A stretch of 64,000 nucleotides of DNA from Pseudomonadota bacterium (GTDB taxonomy: Bacteria > Pseudomonadota > Alphaproteobacteria > Sphingomonadales > Sphingomonadaceae): positions 62,001 through 126,000 of the forward strand of contig JAEXFD010000007.1 of NCBI GenBank assembly GCA_023400405.1, read 5' to 3'. Under the pieces are notes generated by a model. That model was not told the origin of the DNA. It saw nothing but the letters and a program-made list of their open reading frames with translations, and searched no databases. The position numbers and the translations under genes are program-made. Positions 30,333 through 38,855 of this stretch are shown piece after piece; the first letter of the stretch is position 1; each line of letters opens with the position of its first letter.

Positions 30333-31166
30333 ATGCTGCGCGCCGCCGTCATCCAGCTGAACACCCGCAACGACAAGAAGGCCAATCTCGCCGCGATCGA
30401 GGCCGCCGTTCGCGATTGCGTGGCGAAGGAGCGCCCGGACTGGGTGCAGCTTCCCGAACATTGCGAATGGCTCGGCGGTTCGAGCGGCGCACCCGCCATC
30501 GCCGAGCCCTATCGCGACGGCGACACCTGGACGCTACTGTCCCGCCTCTCCCGAGAGCTGAAGGTTTGGATTCACGGCGGCTCTTTCTACGAGCAATCGG
30601 ACACGCCCGGCCGTGCCTATAACACCACGGTGGTGTTCGACCGCGATGGCACGGAACGCGCCCGCTATCGCAAGATCCATCTGTTCGATGTGACCACGGC
30701 CGATGGCGCGAAATTCCACGAATCCGCAACCGTCGATCCCGGCAAGGCGATCGTCAGCTATGATTGCGAGGGCGTCACCGTCGGCTGCTCGATCTGCTAC
30801 GATCTGCGCTTTCCCGAGCTTTTCCAGCAGCTGACGCAGCAGGGCGCGGCCCTGATCGCGGCGCCGGCCGCCTTCACCCTCCTGACCGGCAAGGACCATT
30901 GGGAAGTCCTGTTGCGTGCCCGCGCGATCGAGACCGAGTGCTGGGTCGCTGCGGCGGGGCAATGGGGCACCTATCCGACGCCGGCCGGTGAGCGGCAGTC
31001 GTTCGGGCAGTCGATGATCGTCGATCCCTGGGGCACCGTCGTCGCGCGCGTCTCCGAAGGGGTCGGCAGTGCTTCGGCGGGGATCGACATGCGCATTCTC
31101 GACCGTATACGCAGCCAGATTCCTGTCGCGGCGAACAAGGCGATCCGCGTCGAGGCGTCGCTATGA
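30333..31166 (+). CDS. Carbon-nitrogen hydrolase (nitrilase superfamily)
   Basis: This 278-aa cytosolic amidase/omega-amidase-like enzyme has the Glu-Lys-Cys triad visible as Glu42 (QLPEHCEW), Lys114 (YRKIHLFD) and Cys155 (GCSICYDLRFPE). It hydrolyses a C-N bond of an amide or N-carbamoyl compound. The ATG at 30333 lies one base after the peptidase stop with GAGGGAAAG upstream. Its stop overlaps the start of the creatininase-family gene, so it is part of the same operon. Confidence 0.92.
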   Translation: MLRAAVIQLNTRNDKKANLAAIEAAVRDCVAKERPDWVQLPEHCEWLGGSSGAPAIAEPYRDGDTWTLLSRLSRELKVWIHGGSFYEQSDTPGRAYNTTVVFDRDGTERARYRKIHLFDVTTADGAKFHESATVDPGKAIVSYDCEGVTVGCSICYDLRFPELFQQLTQQGAALIAAPAAFTLLTGKDHWEVLLRARAIETECWVAAAGQWGTYPTPAGERQSFGQSMIVDPWGTVVARVSEGVGSASAGIDMRILDRIRSQIPVAANKAIRVEASL

Positions 31167-31993
31167 ACTGCGTTCGTCCCCATGCTCTGCAGGACCTCAG
31201 CCACGCCGCCTTTGCCGAGCGCATCGCACAGGATCGCCCGGTGATCGTCCTGCCGCTGGGGAGCCAGGAGGAACAGGGGCCGCACGCGCCGATGGGCGAT
31301 TTCGTTGCCGCCGAATGCATCGCGCTGGATGCGGCTGAAGCGGCGGGGGCGATCTGCGCACCGGTCCTGCCGTTCGGCTTTGCGGAGTTCTTCCGCGGCT
31401 TTCCCGGCGGCATACAGCTGCGCGGCTCGACGTTTCGCGCGGTACTGCGCGACATGATCGACAGCTTCCTCGATCACGGGCTCGACCGCGTGGTCATCGT
31501 CAACGGCCATTCCACCAACGCGCCGCTCATCGCCGAAGTCGTCCATGCCGTGCGACGCGAGACCGGCGTCGTCGTGCCCGCCATCCATCTCTGGCGCTCG
31601 CTGCCCGACAGCGTCTGGGAAGAAGCGCATGGAGACAAGGCCGCCGCCGCGCGCGGCCACGGCGCCGATCCGGTGACTTCGGTGATGATGTACCTCGCCC
31701 CCGACCTGGTCGACGGAGCGAAGAAGGGCGCCACGCCGCGCAAGCCGGTGTTCGGACTGCCCTCCGACCCGCATTTTGCCAGCGCCCGCTTCGGTGGAAG
31801 CTCGGTGGACCTTCCGCTCGACGCGACCGAAGTGGCCGAGGATGGCATAGGATCGGGCGATCCGTCGCTGTCGAATGCGCGGGCGGGGCAGATATTCACG
31901 CGCTTCCTGACCGCCCACACGGCCGACTTCCTGCGCCACTTCGCCGGCTGCGACCCTCGTCGCCCCGAGCTCGGGCCCGACATGCCGCTATGA
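31163..31993 (+). CDS. Creatininase-family amidohydrolase
   Basis: This 276-aa cytosolic metal-dependent amidohydrolase has metal ligands in PLGSQEEQGPHAPMGDF (Glu about 36-37, His41, Asp46) and His116 in VNGHSTN, with a GHGADPVTS segment further on. Family members open creatinine or other cyclic/linear amides (mycofactocin peptide processing, formamidopyrimidine, 3-dehydro-scyllo-inosose). The start overlaps the upstream stop and its stop overlaps the RraA-like start, so translation is coupled. Confidence 0.9.
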   Translation: MNCVRPHALQDLSHAAFAERIAQDRPVIVLPLGSQEEQGPHAPMGDFVAAECIALDAAEAAGAICAPVLPFGFAEFFRGFPGGIQLRGSTFRAVLRDMIDSFLDHGLDRVVIVNGHSTNAPLIAEVVHAVRRETGVVVPAIHLWRSLPDSVWEEAHGDKAAAARGHGADPVTSVMMYLAPDLVDGAKKGATPRKPVFGLPSDPHFASARFGGSSVDLPLDATEVAEDGIGSGDPSLSNARAGQIFTRFLTAHTADFLRHFAGCDPRRPELGPDMPL

Positions 31994-32649
31994 CCTTCGA
32001 TCGACACCCGCTGCCCCCGCAGGCCCCTGACCATCTGGTACGGCAGCTTGCATCTGTGGAGACGTCGACGCTCGGCCACTGGCGGTTGTGGGGCATGTGC
32101 GATCCCAAGCTGCGTCCCTTGGCGCCGGAGATGAAGGCGTGCGGCACGATCGTGACGCTGGCTTTGCCCGGCCCGGACGGCGCCTTGCTGCATGAAGCGC
32201 TGGCGCAGGTGCGGGCCAATGACGTTCTGGTGATCGACCGGCTGGGCGACACCCTTCACGCCGCCGTGGGCGGCGTGGTGGCGGCAGCGGCGCGGCAGCG
32301 CGGCGTGGCGGGGATCATCGTTGATGGCCCGGTGGCTGACCTCGCCGAGATCATCGCCACCGGCCTGCCGGTCTGGGCGCGCGGCGTCAGCGCACGCACC
32401 ACCCGCCGGCTCGGCCTTGGCGGGCGGCTTAATGTGCCGGTCAGCGTCGGCGGGGTCGTGGCGCATCCCGGTGCCATCGCCTTGGGCGACGGCGACGGCG
32501 TGGCGTTCATTTCGGCTGAAGAAGCGGCCGTCGACATCGACCGCGCCGCGGCGGCAGCGCAAAGCGAGCGCCGGATCCGCGACGGACTGGCCAGAGGCAT
32601 GGCACTGCCGGACCTGCTGGCCCCACCGGCCATGGCGGAGGCGCGCTGA
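31990..32649 (+). CDS. RraA-like / HMG aldolase-family protein
   Basis: This 219-aa protein of the RraA fold includes class II 4-hydroxy-4-methyl-2-oxoglutarate/oxaloacetate-acting aldolases. GGVVAAAARQRGVAGIIVDG and the GDGDGVAF segment are the phosphate- and metal-binding signature. In a catabolic operon an aldolase or decarboxylase role is more likely than RNase E inhibition. It overlaps neighbouring genes by 4 nt on the left and 1 nt on the right. Confidence 0.85.
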   Translation: MTFDRHPLPPQAPDHLVRQLASVETSTLGHWRLWGMCDPKLRPLAPEMKACGTIVTLALPGPDGALLHEALAQVRANDVLVIDRLGDTLHAAVGGVVAAAARQRGVAGIIVDGPVADLAEIIATGLPVWARGVSARTTRRLGLGGRLNVPVSVGGVVAHPGAIALGDGDGVAFISAEEAAVDIDRAAAAAQSERRIRDGLARGMALPDLLAPPAMAEAR

Positions 32650-33152
32650 TGGTCTCGCCCACCGCCGAAAGGCTGAGCCTGGACGATGCCGACATTCGCA
32701 TCCTCGCGGCGATTCAAAAAGACGGCACGCTCTCCGTCGCGGCGCTTTCGGAAGTGGTGCACCTTTCGCACAACAGCTGCTGGCGGCGGCTGAAGCGGCT
32801 GGAGGCGGCAGGCGCGATCAGCGGCCGCGTGGCGCTGCTCGATCCGGTGAAGCTCGGGCTGGAGCTCACCGCCTATGTCTCGATCCGTACCAGCGAGCAT
32901 AATGACGAATGGCTGCAGAGCTTCGCCCGTGCGGTGGATACGATGCCCGAGATCGTCGAGCTGTACCGCATGACCGGCGACGTCGATTACCTGATGAAGA
33001 TCCGCGTCGCCAACATCGCTGCCTACGACGCGGTCTACAAAAGGCTGATCGGGATGGTGAAGCTCACCGACGTCAGCTCCGCCTTTGCGATGGAGGAGAT
33101 GAAGAACACCACCGAACTCCCCTTGTGCACATCGCCATGCCGATCCGGATGA
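32649..33152 (+). CDS. Lrp/AsnC-family transcriptional regulator
   Basis: This 167-aa regulator has an N-terminal winged HTH (about 10-60, containing LSEVVHLSHNSCWRRLKRLE) and a C-terminal RAM effector domain (about 75-150) that typically binds amino acids. It is the last gene of the coupled hydrolase operon and precedes a 195-bp gap with repeated GGGTGAG elements (33220, 33276, 33364), which could be regulator sites for the PLP enzyme and receptor genes. A second regulator, IclR, heads the locus. Confidence 0.88.
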   Translation: MVSPTAERLSLDDADIRILAAIQKDGTLSVAALSEVVHLSHNSCWRRLKRLEAAGAISGRVALLDPVKLGLELTAYVSIRTSEHNDEWLQSFARAVDTMPEIVELYRMTGDVDYLMKIRVANIAAYDAVYKRLIGMVKLTDVSSAFAMEEMKNTTELPLCTSPCRSG

Positions 33153-33347
33153 CAAATACCCCGCAGATGCTCGCCCTGGGATGATGATTATCACACCATA
33201 TCGAGAATCGGCCGAAAAAACGGGTGAGACCATCAACAACCCTATCCGCTAGATGAGAAAATCGAAATCACCTGCAAATTGGGTGAGAACTTACAGGAAA
33301 TATCGTCAGTGAAGATCGAGGGCGGCAATAAAGGTGAAGCAACGTGC

Positions 33348-34610
33348 ATGATACACCCGCAAACGGGTGACGACCTTTCGCTGCGCACGGCCGCGCCCGT
33401 TCTTCAGCGCGGAACTACCATACTTCTTGATGATTACAGCTGCTTTGGGGGGACCGCACCGACCTATGGCCGTAGCGGACTGGCGACGCAGTCAGCGCTG
33501 CGCCATGCCCTGTGCGAGCTCGAGGGAGGCGAAGTCGCCGAACTTTACCCTTCGGGCCTGGCCGCGGTGACCGGTGCCATCATGGCGGTGTGCCGCACCG
33601 GCGACGAGATACTGATCTGCGACACGATCTATGGGCCGACCCGCCGCTTTGCCGAGACGACCATGGCAGATTACGGCGTTTCGGCACGCTACTTCCCCGC
33701 CGATGCCACGCTCGCCGAACTGGCCGCGATGATCGGGGACAAGACCCGGCTGATCGTGCTGGAGGCGCCCGGCTCGCTGACGCTCGACATGCTCGACGTT
33801 CCGGCGATCGCGGCGTTGGCGCGCGAGCGCGGGGTGCTGACGCTGATCGACAACACCTATGCGGCCGGCGTGCTGTTCAAGCCCCTCGCACATGGCGTGG
33901 ACATTTCGGTGCAGGCGCTCACCAAGTACGTCTGCGGCCATTCGGACGTGTTTATGGGCAGTGCCGTCGCCAGCGGCGAAGCGGGTGCGCTGATCCGGCG
34001 CAGCGCGCGCAGCATTGGATGGGCGGTGTCTTCCGACGATGCCTATCTGGCGTTGCGCGGACTGCGGACGCTGCATGCCCGCCTGGCGTTGCATGGCGCC
34101 GCGGCGAAGGAAGTCGCGTCGTGGTTGCAGGCGCAACCGATGGTGCGCGAAGTGCTCTGCCCGCAGCTGCCGGGTACGCGCGGCCACGCGCTGTTCATGC
34201 GCGATTTCAAGGCCGGGAACGGTCTCGTCACGATCGTGCTCGACGGGCCGGAAAGCGCCGAGCACGCATTTCTCGATGCGCTGGAGCTGTTCGGCCTCGG
34301 CTTTTCCTGGGGCGGCTTCGAGAGCCTCGCCATTCCGTGCAACGACCAGATCCGGCAGCGGAGCTTTGCCGCCGCTCCCGCCAACCCGGTGATCCGCCTT
34401 CATGTCGGGCTGGAAGACACCACGGACCTTATTCGCGAACTCGACGGCGCGCTTTCCGCATATGCGGCGGCGGTCGCCGGGGACGCGCAAACCGAGACGG
34501 GTCAACCCGCCGGACACATTGGCAGCGCGAGACGATCGAGCCGCAACGCCCAGGAGGACAGTGTGATCAATCCGGCGACCGCAGGTCCGCCGCCCATCAT
34601 GGGGGTTTGA
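33348..34610 (+). CDS. Cys/Met-metabolism PLP-dependent lyase (cystathionine beta-lyase-like)
   Basis: This 420-aa enzyme of the trans-sulfuration family (aspartate aminotransferase fold I) has the Schiff-base Lys193 in ALTKYVCGHSD and an NTYAAG segment upstream. GRSGLATQSALRHAL near the N-terminus fits MetC-type enzymes. The ATG at 33348, with AAGGTGAAG upstream, is preferred to GTG/ATG codons further 5'. In this context it probably cleaves a C-S bond of a sulfur amino acid released by the upstream hydrolases. The stop abuts the TonB gene start. Confidence 0.87.
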   Translation: MIHPQTGDDLSLRTAAPVLQRGTTILLDDYSCFGGTAPTYGRSGLATQSALRHALCELEGGEVAELYPSGLAAVTGAIMAVCRTGDEILICDTIYGPTRRFAETTMADYGVSARYFPADATLAELAAMIGDKTRLIVLEAPGSLTLDMLDVPAIAALARERGVLTLIDNTYAAGVLFKPLAHGVDISVQALTKYVCGHSDVFMGSAVASGEAGALIRRSARSIGWAVSSDDAYLALRGLRTLHARLALHGAAAKEVASWLQAQPMVREVLCPQLPGTRGHALFMRDFKAGNGLVTIVLDGPESAEHAFLDALELFGLGFSWGGFESLAIPCNDQIRQRSFAAAPANPVIRLHVGLEDTTDLIRELDGALSAYAAAVAGDAQTETGQPAGHIGSARRSSRNAQEDSVINPATAGPPPIMGV

Positions 34611-37067
34611 ATGCGTAGAATTATCATTCGTTCGTCTTTCCTTGCGCTGAGCATTGCCGCCAGCGGCCCGGCCTTCGCCCAGAACGCGGACGAGTCCGCT
34701 ACGCCGGGCGCCCAGGACATCGTCGTCACCGGATCGCGCGGGCAAACGCGCACCGTTGCCACCAGCCCCACGCCGATCGACGTCATCGGCGGCGAGCAGA
34801 TCGCGCAGATGGGCGGTGCGATGCAACTGCGTGACGTGCTGTCACAACTCGTGCCTTCGTTCCAGGCGCAGCAGGTCGGATCCTCTTCGTGGAACTCGGT
34901 CACCCGCCCGGCCGGTTTGCGTGGGCTTTCGGGCGTTCACGTCCTCGTGCTCGTCAACGGCAAGCGTCGCCACAATTCGGCGCTGATCGATCTCAATTCG
35001 GGCTCGCTCTCCATGGGCGGCAATCCGGTCGACCTCGACCAGATCCCCGTCAGCGCGATCGCCCGCATCGAAGTGCTGCGCGACGGTGCCGCGGCCCAAT
35101 ATGGATCGGATGCCATCGCGGGCGTGATCAACGTGATCCTGAAAGACAGCGCGGACGGCGGCAGCGCTGCCATCGAGGCGGGCCAGCGCTACAAGGAAAG
35201 CGTCAACGGCAGCGACGGCGAGACTGTCTCCGCCCAGCTCTCAAAGGGCTTCCGCCTCGGCGAAACCGGCTCGATCGTGCTGTCGGCCGAGGGCAAGCTG
35301 CAAAAGCCGACGGTGCGCAATTCCGACTACACCGGGCTTGTCTATTCGCGCATCAACGGCGCCAACGATCCGCGCGAGGCGACTGCAGACCGCCGGCGTT
35401 ATCAGGGCGGTCTGCCTGACCTGAAGTCGATCAACCTCGCCCAGAACAGCCATGTCGAAGCCGGCGATCTGACGATCTACACCAATGCCACCTTCGGCTA
35501 TCGCGAAGCGCGCGTGGGCCAGGCCGGTCGCTATCCGAGCACGACCAGCGACATCGTCGCGATCTACCCCGACGGCTTCACGCCCTATTACACCATGAAG
35601 GAGACCGACTGGCAGGCGACTGCGGGCATGAAGCAGACGGTCGATGGCTGGAATCTCGACCTCAGCACCACCTATGGCCGCGACTACGTGCGGTCCGGCG
35701 CGGACAACACGCTCAACGCCTCGCTCGGCCCGTCGAGCCCGACCCGTTTCGACACGTTCAGCGCCGCGTTCGACCAGTGGGCCACCAATTTCGACGTGAC
35801 CAAGGGCATTCAGGTCATGGGCGGGCGCAACCTGCAGGTGTCGGCCGGCGCGGAGTTTCGCTACGAGAGCTACGTCACCAAATCGCTCGATACCGCATCC
35901 TGGGCCAATGGCGGTTATGTGTTCCCGGCGGGCTCACCGCTCGCAAGGCAGCCAGGCGCCATTGGCGCGCAGGGCGCGACGGTCATCACGCCGGCGGATG
36001 CGGCGGATGCCAAGCGCATCATCGGCGCCGCCTATATCGATCTTGCGCTCGACGTGACCGACAGGCTGCTCATCACCGGCGCGGGCCGCTTCGAGACGTA
36101 CGACGACAGTTCGGGCAGCGTCTGGAGCGGCAAGGTCTCGGGCCTATGGAAGGCGACCGACTGGCTGAACTTCCGGGGCGCCTTTTCGAACGGCTTCCGC
36201 GCACCTTCGCTGTCGCAGCAGGCCTATGCACAGACCGCCACGCAAGTCTCGCTGGTGAACGGAGCCTATCAGCTGATCGAGTCCAAGATCCTGCAGACGG
36301 GCTCGCCGATCGCACAGGCCTTGGGCGCACAGCCCCTCAAGCCCGAAAAGTCGCGCAACTACAGCGCTGGCGTGACGCTGACGCCGCTGCGGGGCTTCAC
36401 GCTGACCGTGGATGCCTATCAGATCGATATCGATGACCGCATTACCCTCACGGGCCTGCTGTCCAGCGCGGGCGCGCGCCAGATCCTGCGCAACAACGGG
36501 TTCTCGGGCGACCAATATGTGCGCTTCTTCGCCAACGCCATCGACACCCGCACCCGCGGCATCGATGCCGTGGCGAACTACAGCTTCGCACTGGGGAACT
36601 TCGGGCAGGTTCGGGCAAGCGCGGCGTACAATTACAACAAGACCACGATCACCCATATCGCTGACAACCCCGCGCAGCTGGCCAATCTTGGCCTGACGCT
36701 GTTCGATCGCCAGACGCAGGGCTATTTCACGGTCTTCACGCCGCGCGACAAGGTCATCCTCGGCCTGAACTGGTCGAAGGGCCCGTTCTCGCTCAACGCC
36801 AAGGAAACGCGCTACGGCAGCTGGAAGGCGCTCGCCAACCAGTCCACGTCGGATCAGAGCTACGGCGCGAAGTGGATCACGGACCTTGAGGCAGGGTATC
36901 AGCTGACCCCGGCGATGAAGCTGTCGGCCGGCGCGTACAACCTGTTCAATACCTATCCGGACAAGAACACCGTAGCCAATACCATCGGCAGCTCGCTTTA
37001 CGGCAGCAACTCGCCGTTCGGTGCCTATGGCGGCTATTATTACGGACGCCTGTCCTTCAACTTCTAA
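34611..37067 (+). CDS. TonB-dependent outer-membrane receptor
   Basis: This 818-aa receptor has a signal peptide ending GPAFAQ, a TonB-box-like DIVVTGSRG, a plug domain (VLVNGKRRHNSA and LRDGAAAQYGSDAIAGVINV) and a large beta-barrel ending YYYGRLSFNF, as required for BAM insertion. It starts one base after the PLP lyase stop. It probably imports the peptide- or amide-type substrate of the catabolic locus. A perfect GC-rich hairpin follows. Confidence 0.93.
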   Translation: MRRIIIRSSFLALSIAASGPAFAQNADESATPGAQDIVVTGSRGQTRTVATSPTPIDVIGGEQIAQMGGAMQLRDVLSQLVPSFQAQQVGSSSWNSVTRPAGLRGLSGVHVLVLVNGKRRHNSALIDLNSGSLSMGGNPVDLDQIPVSAIARIEVLRDGAAAQYGSDAIAGVINVILKDSADGGSAAIEAGQRYKESVNGSDGETVSAQLSKGFRLGETGSIVLSAEGKLQKPTVRNSDYTGLVYSRINGANDPREATADRRRYQGGLPDLKSINLAQNSHVEAGDLTIYTNATFGYREARVGQAGRYPSTTSDIVAIYPDGFTPYYTMKETDWQATAGMKQTVDGWNLDLSTTYGRDYVRSGADNTLNASLGPSSPTRFDTFSAAFDQWATNFDVTKGIQVMGGRNLQVSAGAEFRYESYVTKSLDTASWANGGYVFPAGSPLARQPGAIGAQGATVITPADAADAKRIIGAAYIDLALDVTDRLLITGAGRFETYDDSSGSVWSGKVSGLWKATDWLNFRGAFSNGFRAPSLSQQAYAQTATQVSLVNGAYQLIESKILQTGSPIAQALGAQPLKPEKSRNYSAGVTLTPLRGFTLTVDAYQIDIDDRITLTGLLSSAGARQILRNNGFSGDQYVRFFANAIDTRTRGIDAVANYSFALGNFGQVRASAAYNYNKTTITHIADNPAQLANLGLTLFDRQTQGYFTVFTPRDKVILGLNWSKGPFSLNAKETRYGSWKALANQSTSDQSYGAKWITDLEAGYQLTPAMKLSAGAYNLFNTYPDKNTVANTIGSSLYGSNSPFGAYGGYYYGRLSFNF

Positions 37068-37079
37068 CCGATCGTCTTA

Positions 37080-37112
37080 GCGGCCGGCCCGATCAAGTCG
37101 TCGGCCGGCCGC
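37080..37112 (+). terminator. Rho-independent-type terminator after TonB receptor
   Basis: Perfect 10-bp arms GCGGCCGGCC and GGCCGGCCGC (37080-37089, 37103-37112) enclose a 13-nt loop and are followed by ACTTTCCT. It sits 13 nt after the receptor stop. Confidence 0.7.
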
Positions 37113-37137
37113 ACTTTCCTCCCAACCTACACATCCA

Positions 37138-37163
37138 CGCGCGAGACCTTTGCGTCTCGCGCG
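37138..37163 (+). promoter_or_regulatory. Leader hairpin before TauE/SafE gene
   Basis: The 10-bp perfect arms CGCGCGAGAC and GTCTCGCGCG have a 6-nt loop and end 26 nt before the next start codon. The hairpin could be a second terminator or a leader structure controlling the exporter gene. Confidence 0.5.
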
Positions 37164-37189
37164 GGTGTCGTCCTGCGTCCGGTTCGCCC

Positions 37190-37960
37190 ATGCTGCTGCT
37201 TCATAGCCATCCCCTGATCACCGCCATGGGTTGCGGCGGGCTCATCGGACTGGTCCTCGCGCTGATCGGCGGGGGCGGATCGGTGCTGGCGACGCCGATG
37301 CTCGTGTATGTCATCGGCCTCGGCAATCCGCATCTGGCGATCGGGACCGGCGCGGTCGGCGTTGCAGCCAATGCAGTGACGGCGCTCGCCGGTCATGCCC
37401 GCGCCGGCCGCGTCCGCTGGCGGAGCGGCGTGCTGTTCGCGCTGTGCGGCTTGGCTGGCGCCAGCGCGGGATCAAGCCTGGGCAAGCTGTGCGACGCGCA
37501 ATGGCTGCTGCGCGGGCTGTCCGTCCTGATGCTGGTGATCGCCGCATCCATGATTCTGCGCCGTTCCGTCGAAGGGGCGGCCCAGGCGCCGGTTGAATGG
37601 CGACGTCTGGCGATGTTCGGCGCCGGCAGCGGTTCGCTGGCGGGGCTCTTCGGAATCGGCGGTGGGTTCCTGATCGTGCCTGGTCTCGTCAGTGCCACCG
37701 GCATGTCGACGGCGGAGGCCGTTGCCACCTCGCTGATCGCCGTCACTGCGTTCGGCGCGACGACGGCTGCCAATTACGCCCTTTCCGGTTTCGTCGATTG
37801 GTCCGTGGCGCTGGCGCTGATCGCGGGCGGACTGCTCGGCGGCGTGGCTGGCAGCGTGATCGCGGGCCGGCTGGCCGGCGGACGCGACCTCCTTCGCTTT
37901 CTGTTTTCCACAATCGTCGCGGCAACGGCTCTGGCCATGCTGGCGAGCACCTTCAACTAA
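37190..37960 (+). CDS. TauE/SafE (TSUP) family membrane exporter
   Basis: This 256-aa integral membrane protein has about eight helices in two repeats; the repeat signatures are LIGGGGSVLATPML (about 27-40) and FGIGGGFLIVPGL (about 156-168). TSUP proteins move sulfite, sulfonates or other small organic anions. Directly after a C-S lyase locus, export of sulfite or a sulfur by-product is a reasonable but unproven reading. No good ribosome site is seen before the ATG. Confidence 0.88.
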   Translation: MLLLHSHPLITAMGCGGLIGLVLALIGGGGSVLATPMLVYVIGLGNPHLAIGTGAVGVAANAVTALAGHARAGRVRWRSGVLFALCGLAGASAGSSLGKLCDAQWLLRGLSVLMLVIAASMILRRSVEGAAQAPVEWRRLAMFGAGSGSLAGLFGIGGGFLIVPGLVSATGMSTAEAVATSLIAVTAFGATTAANYALSGFVDWSVALALIAGGLLGGVAGSVIAGRLAGGRDLLRFLFSTIVAATALAMLASTFN

Positions 37961-37973
37961 AGGATTTCCCCCG

Positions 37974-38234
37974 ATGCTGCGGAAGATATTCAAGGAACAT
38001 CCGGAGACGGTCGGAGAAACGTACTTCGAGCATTTGCACTCGGCTTTCGGTTTCGGAACCGCGATGATCTCGGCCGGGCTCAAATGTCTCATCCACGGGG
38101 TGTTGCCCCCCATTTTCAAGACCTCTGGCAGTGACGCCGTGCGCCGGCTTCATGTTGAGATGGTCACCCATCGTCGTCGGGACCAGGCCAACGTTCCATT
38201 GGAAGGCACTTCCGAGAAAAGCGGTTCTGTCTGA
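37974..38234 (+). CDS. DUF6356 family small protein
   Basis: This 86-aa protein begins MLRKIFKEHPETVGETYFEH and contains a membrane-compatible GFGTAMISAGLKCLIHGVLPP and then SGSDAVRRLH, as in DUF6356 proteins that occur widely in sphingomonads. It starts 13 nt after the TSUP gene and may be co-transcribed. The last 20 residues after HVEMVTHRR differ from the usual family end and may reflect a recombination joint, since a VOC gene fragment follows on the other strand. Confidence 0.75.
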   Translation: MLRKIFKEHPETVGETYFEHLHSAFGFGTAMISAGLKCLIHGVLPPIFKTSGSDAVRRLHVEMVTHRRRDQANVPLEGTSEKSGSV

Positions 38235-38275
38235 GATGAACGCCTTACGACAGCCCTAATGGCACCATGTTGCCT

Positions 38276-38338
38276 CGTAGAGGCGCTGCGGCGCGCGAGG
38301 TCGGTGACGCCGATCTCGACATGGTTGATGATCTCCAT
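38276..38338 (-). pseudogene. N-terminal fragment of a VOC/glyoxalase-family gene
   Basis: The first 20 codons read MEIINHVEIGVTDLARRSAS, the typical start of a vicinal-oxygen-chelate protein, where an aromatic xFY motif normally follows. The frame then loses all similarity and runs into the DUF6356 gene end. It looks like a remnant left by a deletion. Confidence 0.4.
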
Positions 38339-38855
38339 GTCGTACTCCTTCGCGCCAAGCCGTAGCCAATTCTCGGCAACTATGCCTGCTTCACGAGCGC
38401 CGTTCGGGCGGATCGTTAGAAGGTCTGTTCAGATGCAAGTCACCAGCGTGGTCCGCGCCGCCACCAATCAACGGCCGGTTTCGGGTTCGCGCGCAGGCCG
38501 TATCAATGACTGTTTTTGGGGCGCTTGGCTGTCAGACAGCTTCCGACCAGACCCAGTCGTTCAGAGCGATTGCATTGAACGTCGCTGCTAACCGAAAGCG
38601 GACGATCGCGGACGGCGATGTACACATTGATCCACGTTGCTGCGCGAGTGAAGAACCGCTAAGCACAGCGCGTCGGAAAAGGCAGACTTGGTTTGGTAAG
38701 CCCAAGTCCTTCTGGTGACGGAAGCTCTGGTCTTTGGCTTCGTGCCCGAGTCCCCCGCGACGAACGCAGGACGCTTTTGGGCGTCGCCACGTTCGTCCGT
38801 GCGGGTCTCCGGTTCGGGGAACGCTCCGGTCGAACATCGACTGTGGAGCCTAACC
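38339..38855. other. Intergenic region, degraded DNA without a supported gene
   Basis: About 520 bp lie between the VOC fragment and the FAD monooxygenase. Several short frames exist on both strands but none has a domain, ribosome site or ordered composition. It is probably degraded former coding sequence. Confidence 0.5.
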
